This document shows positions 53,743-62,138 of a stretch of 64,000 bases of DNA, in pieces. The position numbers were made by a program, and so were the translations under genes. Source of the DNA: Zhengella sp020637775 (lineage in GTDB: Bacteria; Pseudomonadota; Alphaproteobacteria; Rhizobiales; Rhizobiaceae); contig NZ_JAWKWO010000005.1 of the NCBI RefSeq assembly GCF_041397485.1, positions 124,001-188,000 on the forward strand, read 5' to 3'. Below the pieces are notes generated by a model. The model made no database searches. It worked only from the letters and a program-made list of their open reading frames with translations, and was not told the DNA's origin. How positions within the stretch are numbered: the first letter of the stretch is position 1; each line of letters opens with the position of its first letter.

Positions 53743-55239
53743 TCAGCCTTCCGCCTGTGCCGCCAGCAGTTTCTTCACCTCGGCCACCAGGTCGGCCTCG
53801 GCGATCTCGAACTGTCCGGGGCGGGCTTCGCGCCATTCCTCGTTGGAGGCGATGGCCTCGGCCTGGCGGCGGCCTTCGATCATGTCCTTGACCTGCACAA
53901 TGCCCTTCTCGCGCTCGTCCGAGCCCTGGATGATGGCGATGGGGCAATGGCGGCGGTCGGCATATTTGAGCTGGTTGCCGAACTTCTTCCAGTTGCCCTG
54001 GTACATCTCGGCGCGGATGCCGGCGGCGCGCAGATCCTGGACCATTTTCTGATAGCGCCCGAGCGCCGGCGTGTCGCCATCCATCACCGTGACGAGCACC
54101 GGCGCCACAACGGGCGTGCGACCCAGCTTGCCGAGGTTCTTCAGCGCCGTCATCAGGCGCGAGACGCCGATGGAAAAGCCGGTGGCCGGCACATCCTGCC
54201 CGGTGAAGCGCTTGACGAGGCCGTCATAGCGCCCGCCACCGCCGACCGAGCCGAACTGCACGGTCTCGCCCTTTTCGTTGACAACGTCAAAGGTCAGTTC
54301 CGCCTCGTAGACCGGGCCGGTGTAGTATTCGAGACCGCGCACGACGGACGGGTCGATCTTCACCCGGTCCGGGCCGTAACCGGCAGCCTGCACGAGGCTT
54401 TCGATCATCATCAGCTCCGACATGCCGTGGGCATAGGCCTGCGAGGCAGGATAGGCGTCGGAATCGTCGGAGAGCACACCGATTCCCCTGAGCACGGTGC
54501 GGATTTGCGCTTCATCAAGCCCGGCGCCCCTGGTGAAGTCGCCTTCGCCCTCGCGCCCGCCATCCCAGCGGCCGGGGCCGAGCAACAGGCGCACGCCGTC
54601 GACGCCGAACTTGTCCAGCTTGTCGATGGAGCGCAGCACGGTGAGCCTGCGTTCGGCATTCTCCTCACCGCCAAGGCCGATAGCCTCCAGCACGCCATCG
54701 AGCACCTTGCGGTTGTTGACGCGGATGACATAGTCGCCGCGCTTCACGCCCAGCGCCTCCATGGCGTCGGCCATCATCATGCACATCTCGGCATCGGTCT
54801 GCACGCCGGGCGCGCCGACGACATCGGCGTCGAACTGCATGAACTGGCGGAAACGGCCGGGTCCGGGCTTCTCGTTGCGGAAGACCCATCCGGCGCGATA
54901 GGTGCGGTAGGGCAGCGCGATCTCGTTGATGTTCTCCGCCACGTGGCGCGCCAGCGGCGCGGTAAGATCGTAGCGCAGGCTCAACCACTGCTCATCATCG
55001 TCCTGGAGCGAAAAGACGCCCTCGTTCGGCCGGTCGCTGTCGGGCAGGAACTTGCCCAGCGCATCGGTATACTCGAACATCGGGGTCTCGACCGGGTCGA
55101 AGCCGTAGCGCTCGTAGACCTCGCGGATCTTCGCCACCATCTCGTCGGTGGCGCGGATATCCTCCGGCGAACGGTCGACAAAGCCACGCGGCAGGCGCGC
55201 CTTCAGCTTCTGCGGCTTCTTCTTTTTCTTCTCAGACAT
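53743..55239 (-). CDS. hisS: histidyl-tRNA synthetase
   Basis: A 498-residue class II synthetase. Motif 1 is near residue 60 (DPVETPMFEYTDALGKF), motif 2 carries RYDLTAPLARH and WVFRNEKPGPGRFRQF, and motif 3 ends GFSIGVSRL with the preceding GGGGRYDGLV. The C-terminal anticodon-binding domain is complete. The N-terminus has a lysine-rich extension (KKKKKPQK) before LPRGFVD. It leads the hisS-hisZ-hisG operon. Confidence 0.97.
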   Translation of the reverse strand: MSEKKKKKPQKLKARLPRGFVDRSPEDIRATDEMVAKIREVYERYGFDPVETPMFEYTDALGKFLPDSDRPNEGVFSLQDDDEQWLSLRYDLTAPLARHVAENINEIALPYRTYRAGWVFRNEKPGPGRFRQFMQFDADVVGAPGVQTDAEMCMMMADAMEALGVKRGDYVIRVNNRKVLDGVLEAIGLGGEENAERRLTVLRSIDKLDKFGVDGVRLLLGPGRWDGGREGEGDFTRGAGLDEAQIRTVLRGIGVLSDDSDAYPASQAYAHGMSELMMIESLVQAAGYGPDRVKIDPSVVRGLEYYTGPVYEAELTFDVVNEKGETVQFGSVGGGGRYDGLVKRFTGQDVPATGFSIGVSRLMTALKNLGKLGRTPVVAPVLVTVMDGDTPALGRYQKMVQDLRAAGIRAEMYQGNWKKFGNQLKYADRRHCPIAIIQGSDEREKGIVQVKDMIEGRRQAEAIASNEEWREARPGQFEIAEADLVAEVKKLLAAQAEG

Positions 55240-55356
55240 GGAAACGGCCCCAAGCGGCGGGAAACGGAAAACCGGGCTTCTCCTAACCGACATGGGGAAA
55301 GGCGGCAAGGGCGGGGGCGGGACATGGCGGCCTGGCTCGCACGATTGCAAGAAGAA

Positions 55357-55378
55357 ACCCGGCCGTGGCCGGCCGGGT
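55357..55378 (-). terminator. terminator after the first BA14K-like gene
   Basis: ACCCGGCC (55357-55364) and GGCCGGGT (55371-55378) form the stem; on the minus strand it is followed by TTCTTCTT. It lies 32 bp after the stop at 55410. Confidence 0.65.
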
Positions 55379-55409
55379 CTGCCATTCCATCACGTCTTGC
55401 GCTCATGCC

Positions 55410-55877
55410 TCAGTTGTAGGGCGACCAGCACTGGCGGCGTGGACCGTTATAGGGCTGGTAGGTGTTGTCCCACCGGCGGTAGGAGCGATACTTTCGGTCG
55501 CACCAACGGTAATGCGCGCGGGAGAAATCGCGTGCGCGGCGCGGCGGCGGCGCGTAGCGGCGTCCATCGCCCAGGGTGAGGCCGAGCGCAAAGGCCGCTG
55601 GCGGGAACCACCAGCCGTTGTATTCACGCCAGCCACGGCGATGGTGGCGGCGGCCGCGGTGCCCGTTCAGCCAGGCGCGGCCATCATGGCGGCGGAAGTG
55701 GCGGCGCATTTTCCTGCGGTGATCGCGGCGATTCTGCACCTTTACGACATCGCCCGACGTCGCCGTCTTCTGGATCGTCTGCGGCACCATGGGAAGGGCA
55801 AGGGCGGGGCTCATCGGCGCCACCGTCATGGCGGCCGCAGCCAGCATGGATGCGAGTAAACCGGATTTTCCTGTCAT
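55410..55877 (-). CDS. BA14K family secreted protein
   Basis: A 155-residue protein with a signal peptide (about 1-28, ending ALA-LPM), a His/Arg-rich middle (RRHHRRGWREYNGWWFPP), and a C-terminal BA14K domain (HYRWCDRKYRSYRRWDNTYQ, ending RRQCWSPY). BA14K proteins of Brucella are immunoreactive and lectin-like. Two conserved cysteines in the domain probably form a disulfide in the periplasm. A paralogue lies directly upstream. Confidence 0.88.
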   Translation of the reverse strand: MTGKSGLLASMLAAAAMTVAPMSPALALPMVPQTIQKTATSGDVVKVQNRRDHRRKMRRHFRRHDGRAWLNGHRGRRHHRRGWREYNGWWFPPAAFALGLTLGDGRRYAPPPRRARDFSRAHYRWCDRKYRSYRRWDNTYQPYNGPRRQCWSPYN

Positions 55878-55986
55878 GTCGTGCTCCTGGGTTGCTCGTC
55901 CCTTGCCTGACGAACGCCCCTGGCACCACTTGGTTCCTCACCGGCGCGGCCAGACAGCCGCGCCCTGTCTTTCCGGCGCTGCGGCC

Positions 55987-56463
55987 TTACGGCCAGTAGG
56001 GCGACCGGCACTCGGCGCGCACGCCACGGCGCGGAATGAACGTGTTGTCGGAGGCCCGGTAGGTCCGGTAATTGCGGTCGCACCAGCGGTAATGGGCGCG
56101 CGGAAGATCGCGATAACGGCGCGGCGGCTCGGCATAGCGAGGCGCGGCGCCAAGGGCGAGGCCAAGGGCAAAGGCCGCCGGCGGGAACCACCAGCCATTG
56201 TGGCGGCGCCAACCGGGCCGGTAATGGCGGGAGCCGCGATAGCGGCCGTAGTAGCCATGGCCGCGATGCATGCGCCACTGGTTCCGACGGGCTTCCCTCA
56301 TCGCGTCAATCGAGCGGTTCTGGACCGGGGTGACGTCGGAGGATGAGACATGCTTCTGCACGATTTGCGGCATCGCGGGAAAGGCGACAGCCGAACCCGT
56401 TGGCGCGACCATCATGACCGCGGCAGCAAGAGCCGAGGCAATGAACCCTGATTTCCTGATCAT
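55987..56463 (-). CDS. BA14K family secreted protein, paralogue
   Basis: A 158-residue paralogue of the preceding gene. It has a signal peptide (about 1-28), a shorter Gly/Tyr/Arg-rich middle (GHGYYGRYRGSRHYRPG), and a BA14K domain (HYRWCDRNYRTYRASDNTFI, ending RAECRSPYW). The whole proteins align well, including the PQIVQKHVSSSDVTPVQNR segment, so they are a tandem duplication. The mature protein is exported; its role in the host or environment is unknown. Confidence 0.88.
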   Translation of the reverse strand: MIRKSGFIASALAAAVMMVAPTGSAVAFPAMPQIVQKHVSSSDVTPVQNRSIDAMREARRNQWRMHRGHGYYGRYRGSRHYRPGWRRHNGWWFPPAAFALGLALGAAPRYAEPPRRYRDLPRAHYRWCDRNYRTYRASDNTFIPRRGVRAECRSPYWP

Positions 56464-56497
56464 CTTCTACTCCTGTTCTTCGCGTCCCTCGCCCATA

Positions 56498-56506
56498 ATA
56501 CTAGCA
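56498..56506 (-). promoter_or_regulatory. possible extended -10 promoter of the BA14K genes
   Basis: On the minus strand TGC-TAGTAT reads as an extended -10 element about 35 bp before the ATG at 56463. I see no good -35. The 237 bp between tag and this gene is otherwise AT-rich and without a gene. Confidence 0.35.
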
Positions 56507-56700
56507 CAAGGCACAATGATCGGCGATTCAATATATGCGTGACCTTGTATCCGTGACATCGCCTCGCCGGGCAAATGCGCCTTTCACCGGAGCGCCACGG
56601 GTACGGCACAGACAACCAAACCGCTTGATCACACTACCGAACAACCAGGAATGCAGGCTGTAACGGGGATCACAGCCGCGCTTCGGACAGACCGAAGCGG

Positions 56701-57342
56701 TCAACGCGCAGGGCGGGCAAAGCGTTCGCGCGCCGCCTGCGCCTCCGCGCGGCAGCAGCAGCCTTCGACGTGGTCGTTCACCAATCCCATGGCCTGCATG
56801 AAGGCATAAGCGGTCGTCGGCCCGACGAATGTCCAGCCGCGTTTCTTCAGATCCTTCGACAGGCGATGCGAGGCGGGCGTATGCGGATTGGCGACGAGGG
56901 CCGCACGGGTCACCGGGTCCGGACGCTCGGCGGGACCGGGCTCGAAGGACCAGAAATAGGCGGCAAGGGATCCGAACCCGGCCTTCATCTCCACGGCGCG
57001 GCGGGCATTGTTGATCGTCGAGACGATCTTGCCGCGATGGCGCACGATACCGCTGTCGGCCAGAAGGCGGGCGATATCCCGATCATCGAACTGTGCAACC
57101 TTCGCAAAGTCGAAGCCGGCAAAGGCGGCGCGGAAATTCTCCCGCTTGCGCAGGATCGTCAACCAGGACAGGCCCGACTGGAAGCCTTCCAGGCATATCT
57201 TCTCGAACAGGCGGATATCGTCGGCGACGGGATAGCCCCATTCCTCGTCATGGTAGCGCACATAGTCATCCTGGCCGCCATGCCAGAAGCAGCGCATTCG
57301 CCCGTCAGGCCCGGCCAGCAAGCCATTGTCGTCGCCCGTCAT
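56701..57342 (-). CDS. tag: DNA-3-methyladenine glycosylase I
   Basis: A 213-residue base-excision repair enzyme that removes 3-methyladenine. The Tag family starts with the zinc-site cysteine of RCFWHGGQ and the histidine of RYHDEEWGYPV. It then has QSGLSWLTILRKRENFRAAF and the C-terminal zinc ligands in NDHVEGCCCR. The N-terminal 14 residues before MRCFW are not conserved, so translation may begin at an internal ATG. It stands alone, divergent from the L,D-transpeptidase gene. Confidence 0.95.
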   Translation of the reverse strand: MTGDDNGLLAGPDGRMRCFWHGGQDDYVRYHDEEWGYPVADDIRLFEKICLEGFQSGLSWLTILRKRENFRAAFAGFDFAKVAQFDDRDIARLLADSGIVRHRGKIVSTINNARRAVEMKAGFGSLAAYFWSFEPGPAERPDPVTRAALVANPHTPASHRLSKDLKKRGWTFVGPTTAYAFMQAMGLVNDHVEGCCCRAEAQAARERFARPAR

Positions 57343-57380
57343 CGCCGCAATTCTCCCTGTTAACCGGTTTCGGCAGCGGA

Positions 57381-57444
57381 TTCACCGGCGATTCACCAGT
57401 TTCGTGAAGCGCCCGGTAACCACAGCCAACGGTTTCACCGGCGA
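57381..57444. repeat. short repeats TTCACCGGCGA upstream of the transpeptidase gene
   Basis: TTCACCGGCGA occurs at 57381-57391 and 57434-57444, with related GATTCACC and GATTCATC copies between and after. They fill the 239 bp between tag and the transpeptidase, a position suited to regulator binding. No known consensus is matched. Confidence 0.45.
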
Positions 57445-57581
57445 ATCGCATTTTATGAAAATCGATTCATCTTTCCGACTCCGCCACGGGCACAGGATCA
57501 CCGTCAACCGTGCGGCATGGTGCCTGCTGACGCCTGCTGCCGGGCGAGCCCCTGTGACGAACCAGTTTGCGAGTCCATCCG

Positions 57582-58376
57582 ATGCTGAAAACCCTGTTCC
57601 TGGCCTGCGCGGCATGTGCCAGCCTCGCCACCGCCGGCCCTGCCGCCGCCGGCGAGCGCTACGGCAGCCCTCCACCGGTCGTCGTCAGTCCCGACCTTTC
57701 CGCCCCGTGGGTGATGCAGTTGCAGCGCGCGCCCGTCGGCGCCCGCCACCAGCGGAACTATCGCAACCTCCCGGCAGGCGTAACGGTGCGTGTCGCCCCG
57801 CCGGCCAAGCGCGCCGTGCGGCAACGCCCCGCAACCCGGCAGGCCACCGTCGACCGGCAGGTCCGCACCGCGGCCTATGCCGTGCGTCCGCTGCCGTCGC
57901 AGCCCCGGCGAACCGTCAATCCGCTCTACCTGCCGCAAGACGTGGCCTATGATGGCGGGCACAAGCCCGGCACCATCGTCATCGACACGGACAACAAGTT
58001 CCTCTACCTCGTGACGTCCGGCGGCATGGCGCGGCGCTATGGCGTGGGCGTGGCAAAGCCCGGTTTCGAATGGGCGGGTACCCACAAGATCACCCTGAAG
58101 CGCGAATGGCCCGACTGGCGGCCGCCGGCGGAGATGATCGAACGGGTCAAGCGGCAGGAAGGCCGCATCCTGCCCGTTCACATGCCGGGCGGACCGGCCA
58201 ATCCGCTGGGCGCGCGCGCCTTGTATCTCGGCTCGACGCTCTACCGCATCCATGGCACGAATGCGCCGTGGACCATCGGACAGAATGTTTCCTCGGGCTG
58301 CATCCGCATGCGCAACGAGGACGTGATCGACCTCTACAACCGCGTCGGCGTGGGCACGCGCGTCATCGTGCAGTGA
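57582..58376 (+). CDS. L,D-transpeptidase (YkuD domain)
   Basis: A 264-residue exported enzyme with a signal peptide (about 1-24, ending AAAG). The YkuD domain in the C-terminal half has the catalytic pair His224 (IHGTN) and Cys240 (SSGCIRM). It cross-links peptidoglycan (3-3 bonds) or attaches proteins such as lipoproteins or outer-membrane beta-barrels to the wall. A linker of about 90 residues rich in Arg and Pro precedes the domain. The gene is followed by two hairpins, the second a terminator. Confidence 0.92.
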   Translation: MLKTLFLACAACASLATAGPAAAGERYGSPPPVVVSPDLSAPWVMQLQRAPVGARHQRNYRNLPAGVTVRVAPPAKRAVRQRPATRQATVDRQVRTAAYAVRPLPSQPRRTVNPLYLPQDVAYDGGHKPGTIVIDTDNKFLYLVTSGGMARRYGVGVAKPGFEWAGTHKITLKREWPDWRPPAEMIERVKRQEGRILPVHMPGGPANPLGARALYLGSTLYRIHGTNAPWTIGQNVSSGCIRMRNEDVIDLYNRVGVGTRVIVQ

Positions 58377-58437
58377 TCCGACCGGAGAGGGACAGGCCGG
58401 CGGCGGGGGACGACACGCTGCCGGCCTGCTTCGGCGA

Positions 58438-58471
58438 AACGGCGCGGGGAGAGGCATCTCCGCGCCGTTTT
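58438..58471 (+). terminator. Rho-independent terminator after the transpeptidase gene
   Basis: AAACGGCGCGG (58438-58448) pairs with CCGCGCCGTTT (58460-58470), followed by a further T. A second inverted repeat, CAGGCCGGC/GCCGGCCTG (58393-58401/58420-58428), lies just before it. Together they end the transpeptidase transcript 60-90 bp past its stop. Confidence 0.8.
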
Positions 58472-58562
58472 CCTGATGTCCGGCATGTTCCGTAAAGTGA
58501 AGGGCCTGACGGGTCCAAACACTTGCTGCTTCCGGTCCCGCTGATATGCTCCGGCCACCCAA

Positions 58563-59561
58563 GTGGCAGGAGACAGCGCGCTGCACCGGATCGCCCGCAT
58601 CGACATCACGGAACTGACAAGGCCCCTCCCGGCACCCGCAAGCGCAATTCTTTTCGGCGCGTTGTGCAGCGCCGTCGGCGTTGCGCTACGGATGGTGACC
58701 GACATGTATCTGCCGGGCGCCGGTCCGTTCGCGCTGGCCGTGCCCATGGTGCTGATCGCAACGCTGTTCGGCGGCTGGCTCGCCGGCCTGGTCTGCCAGA
58801 CGCTTTCGGGTCTCCATGCCTGGTATTTCGTTCTGCCTGTCGCAGGCAGTTTCGACCTGGCTGAAATCAGCGACGGGCCGCGAATCCTCGTCAACCTGGC
58901 GGCGGGCTATTTCTCGGTCCTGCTGGCCGAGATTTTCCGGCGGGCGGCACGCAAGGCCCTGCATGACCGCGAGATGCTGCTGGTGGAACTGGAGCACCGG
59001 GTCAAGAACAGCTTTGCCTCCATCGCCTCGATCATGCGCATGCAGATGCGCGACGCCCCGCCCGATGCCAAGGCCCTGCTGCAGGCCGCGCTGGGGCGCA
59101 TCGAGAGCTACGCGCGCGCCTATGGCTACCTGCGCTTCCAGTTCGATGATACCGGCTCGGTGCATATCGACGACTATCTGCGCGATCTCTGCGTGGCGCT
59201 GGAGGAAACGGCGACCGCCGACAGACGTGTCACCTTTGCCTGCGACGCGGAACGGGCACCCATCAACCGGGACAAGGCCATCGTGATCGGCCTGCTGGTC
59301 AACGAGGTTGCCACCAACAGCATCAAACATGCCTTTGGCGAGAACAGGGGGCGTATCTCGGTCCGTTTCCGGCCAGAGAACGGCCGCCATGTCCTGTCCA
59401 TTTCGGATGACGGACGCGGCATTTCCGATGACGCCGGCGATGGCGGCCGGCCGGGCCTCGGCATGCGGCTGATCGAGGCGCTGGCGCAACAGGGCAATGG
59501 CACGGTGGAACGCACGACAGGACCGGGCGGCACCACGTTCACCATCACCTTCAACGGCTAG
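58563..59561 (+). CDS. HWE/HisKA_2-type sensor histidine kinase with DUF4118-like membrane domain
   Basis: A 332-residue sensor kinase. Three to four membrane helices at residues 25-120 (FGGWLAGLVCQTLSGLHAWYF) resemble DUF4118. The phosphoacceptor His145 lies in ELEHRVKNSFAS, the HisKA_2/HWE signature. The ATPase domain has NEVATNSIKHAF and SDDGRGI. The start is GTG 58563. No response regulator gene is next to it, so it is an orphan; HWE kinases often drive the PhyR/general stress or light responses. Its last four bases overlap those of glcF on the other strand. Confidence 0.88.
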   Translation: MAGDSALHRIARIDITELTRPLPAPASAILFGALCSAVGVALRMVTDMYLPGAGPFALAVPMVLIATLFGGWLAGLVCQTLSGLHAWYFVLPVAGSFDLAEISDGPRILVNLAAGYFSVLLAEIFRRAARKALHDREMLLVELEHRVKNSFASIASIMRMQMRDAPPDAKALLQAALGRIESYARAYGYLRFQFDDTGSVHIDDYLRDLCVALEETATADRRVTFACDAERAPINRDKAIVIGLLVNEVATNSIKHAFGENRGRISVRFRPENGRHVLSISDDGRGISDDAGDGGRPGLGMRLIEALAQQGNGTVERTTGPGGTTFTITFNG

Positions 59562-60916
59562 CCGCTGGCGTGGCCGTCCTGACCGGCGGCGGGAAGGGCC
59601 TTGCGCGCCCGGCCATCCGGCACGCCGGCGGGCCTTTCCCCGCCCCAGGCCCAGTCCAGAAGCTTGACCGTATGGACAACGGGCAGGCCGGCGGCATCGC
59701 CGATCTGCGTGATGCAGCCGATATTGCCTGCCGCGACGACCTCGGCCCGTGTTGCCTTCAGGTTCTTCACCTTGCGCGCCTTCAGCGTGGCCGCGATGTC
59801 GGGCTGCATGATGTTGTAAGTACCGGCCGAGCCGCAGCACAGATGGCCCTCGGCCGGGTCCTTCACCGAGAAGCCCGCCTTCCTCAGCAGCGATTTCGGC
59901 TGGGCGGTGATCTTCTGTCCGTGCTGCATGGAGCAGGCGGAATGATAGGCCACCGTCAGGCCCGTGGCATTGACCGGTTCGGGAAGATCGAGCGTTGCGA
60001 GATATTCGGTCACGTCCTTCGCCAACGCCGAAACCCTGGCCGCCTTGTCCGCGTAAGCCGCGTCATGGCGCAGCATGTGGCCGTAGTCCTTCACCGTCGT
60101 GCCGCAACCCGACGTGGTGATGATAATGGCGTCCAGCCCGCCATCCTCGATGAGCCGCCACCAGGCGTCGACATTGCGCCTTGCCTGATCCAGGGCTTGC
60201 TCCTCGCGGCCCATGTGGTGGACGAGCGCGCCGCAGCAGCCCTCGCCCTTCGGCACCACCACCTCGACGCCGAGCCGGTTCAGGAGATCCATGGCGGCCT
60301 GGTTGATGTCCGGGTCGAGCACCGGCTGGGCGCAGCCGGAGAGGATGGCGACGCGGCCGCGCTTCTGCCCGCGTTGCGGGCGCGGGCCCGGCAAGGCCGA
60401 GGGCGCATGAGCGGCGACGGATTTCGGGGCGAGGCGCAGCATGGCCGCGATCGGCTTCAGCGGCGCGATGCGCTCCAACACGGGCGCGAAGGGCCTGCCC
60501 AGCGCCGCCAGTTTCAGTGCGGCGCGGAAGCGCCCCGGCCAGGGCAGCACCATGGCCAGCATGGCGCGCGTCATCCGGTCGGGGAGCGGGCGCCGGTAGG
60601 TCTTCTCGATATGGGCGCGGGCGTGGTCGACAAGGTGCATGTAATCGACCCCCGACGGACAGGTGGTCATGCAGGCAAGGCAGGACAGGCAGCGGTCGAT
60701 ATGGGTCACCACCTGCCTGTCTGCCGGACGATCGTTCTCCAGCATGTCCTTGATGAGGTAGATGCGCCCGCGCGGGCTGTCGAGTTCGTTGCCCAGCGTT
60801 ACGTAGGTCGGGCAGGTCGCGGTGCAGAAGCCGCAATGGACGCATTTGCGCAGGATCGATTCCGCTTCCGCGACGCCGGGATCCTGCAATTGTTCGGCTG
60901 AGAAATTGGTCTGCAT
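59558..60916 (-). CDS. glcF: glycolate oxidase iron-sulfur subunit GlcF
   Basis: A 452-residue subunit with two ferredoxin-type 4Fe-4S clusters: Cys25, 28, 31, 35 (CVHCGFCTATCP) and Cys76, 79, 82, 86 (CLSCLACMTTCP). Two CCG domains follow (CCGALVHH, CCGSAGTYN). It passes electrons from the flavin subunits to quinone during glycolate oxidation. Its stop shares CTAG with the convergent kinase gene: TAG reads on both strands. It follows glcE after 4 bp. Confidence 0.95.
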   Translation of the reverse strand: MQTNFSAEQLQDPGVAEAESILRKCVHCGFCTATCPTYVTLGNELDSPRGRIYLIKDMLENDRPADRQVVTHIDRCLSCLACMTTCPSGVDYMHLVDHARAHIEKTYRRPLPDRMTRAMLAMVLPWPGRFRAALKLAALGRPFAPVLERIAPLKPIAAMLRLAPKSVAAHAPSALPGPRPQRGQKRGRVAILSGCAQPVLDPDINQAAMDLLNRLGVEVVVPKGEGCCGALVHHMGREEQALDQARRNVDAWWRLIEDGGLDAIIITTSGCGTTVKDYGHMLRHDAAYADKAARVSALAKDVTEYLATLDLPEPVNATGLTVAYHSACSMQHGQKITAQPKSLLRKAGFSVKDPAEGHLCCGSAGTYNIMQPDIAATLKARKVKNLKATRAEVVAAGNIGCITQIGDAAGLPVVHTVKLLDWAWGGERPAGVPDGRARKALPAAGQDGHASG

Positions 60917-60920
60917 CGGA

Positions 60921-62138
60921 TCAGGCTCCAGCGGCCATGCGGCCGGGATTGAGAATGCCGGCGGGATCGAACGTGTCTTTCACACGCTTCGAGAGCGCGG
61001 CCACGGCCGGGGAGAGCGGCTGGAAGACGGGAATGGTGGCGCGCACGGCGGCGCTGGCGCGCATCAGCGTGGCATGACCGCCACCGAAACGGGCGACGGC
61101 GGCGCGCACGGTGTCATCCTGGGGGTCGATGCCTTCCATCTGCACCCAGGCCAGCCCGCCCTGCCAATCGTAGAAGGCGGAGGCGCCGGCCTGCATGCGC
61201 AGCGCCATCACGGCATGGTGCGCCTGCGACGGTTTCATGGAAATGCGCCAGACCGGCCTGTTCTCGCCGCCACCGGCAAAGGGGGCCACGTCGCGCACAT
61301 CCTTCCACAGGTCGCGCGAGCGGCCGGCGCCGATTTCCTCGATTTCCCCCATGCCTCCCAGCAGATCTTTCAGCTTGTCGGCGCGGATGCGCACCGATTT
61401 TTCAAAGCCTTCAAGGCGCAGCAGTGTCGCCGGCGCCGATCCCAGCGCGCCATCCAGCACCCTTCCGGCCACCAGTTCCGGCAGATGCGCGGCGCCCGAC
61501 ACGTCCGCGCTCGTCGCCATGGCATGGGCCAGCGCATTGACCGCGTCCTCATCCAGCAGGCCGCGCAATGCCAGCGTCAATTCGGTCTCAGGCACGGGCT
61601 GCACCTTGAAGGTGACTTGCGTCAGGAAACCGAGCGTGCCCCAGGAACCGGCCATCAGCTTGACGAGGTCCAGGCCGGTGACGTTCTTCATCACCTTGCC
61701 GCCATTGCGGATCACCTCGCCCGTACCATTGACGAAGCGCACGCCAAGCAGGCCGTCGCGCGCCGCCCCGGCCACGAACCGGCGCGGCCCGGAAATGTTG
61801 GCAGCGGCCAATGCGCCTGCCGTGGGTTCGCCGTCGCTGCCGAGCAGCGCGCGGTAATCGGCCGGCTCGAAGGCAAAGCGCTGGCCGGCCCGGGCCAAAG
61901 CCTCATCCACATCGGCCAGCGGCGTGCCGGCGGCGAGTGTCATGACCATTTCGGCGGGGTTGTATTCCGCGATGCCGGCGAGCCCCGATGAAGACAGCGT
62001 GGCCGCGGCCTGGACAGCGCGCCCGATGCCGGCGCGCGTTCCCCCGCCCTCGATGGCCAGCGGCGTGCGCGCGTCATGGGCCTCACGGATGATCGCGGCG
62101 GCCTCGGCCTCGCTCGCCGGACGATGCGTCGTGGTCAT
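60921..62138 (-). CDS. glcE: glycolate oxidase FAD-binding subunit GlcE
   Basis: A 405-residue FAD-binding protein of the PCMH type with the short N-terminus (PLAIEGGGTRAGIG), GEPTAGALAAANISGPRRF and the C-terminal TFDPAGILNPGRM. It forms the flavin part of glycolate dehydrogenase with GlcD. The start overlaps the glcD stop by 4 bp (ATGA), and glcF follows 4 bp later. Confidence 0.95.
   Translation of the reverse strand: MTTTHRPASEAEAAAIIREAHDARTPLAIEGGGTRAGIGRAVQAAATLSSSGLAGIAEYNPAEMVMTLAAGTPLADVDEALARAGQRFAFEPADYRALLGSDGEPTAGALAAANISGPRRFVAGAARDGLLGVRFVNGTGEVIRNGGKVMKNVTGLDLVKLMAGSWGTLGFLTQVTFKVQPVPETELTLALRGLLDEDAVNALAHAMATSADVSGAAHLPELVAGRVLDGALGSAPATLLRLEGFEKSVRIRADKLKDLLGGMGEIEEIGAGRSRDLWKDVRDVAPFAGGGENRPVWRISMKPSQAHHAVMALRMQAGASAFYDWQGGLAWVQMEGIDPQDDTVRAAVARFGGGHATLMRASAAVRATIPVFQPLSPAVAALSKRVKDTFDPAGILNPGRMAAGA

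Noticed and set aside
55410..56463. The BA14K-like proteins as histidine-rich metal chaperones
   Set aside because: The histidines are scattered among arginines in a low-complexity centre, and the conserved C-terminal domain fits BA14K better. Metal binding is kept only as a possibility in the findings.
57381..57444. TTCACCGGCGA copies as part of a CRISPR array or transposon end
   Set aside because: Only two exact 11 bp copies exist, with no spacer periodicity, no terminal inverted repeats and no transposase.
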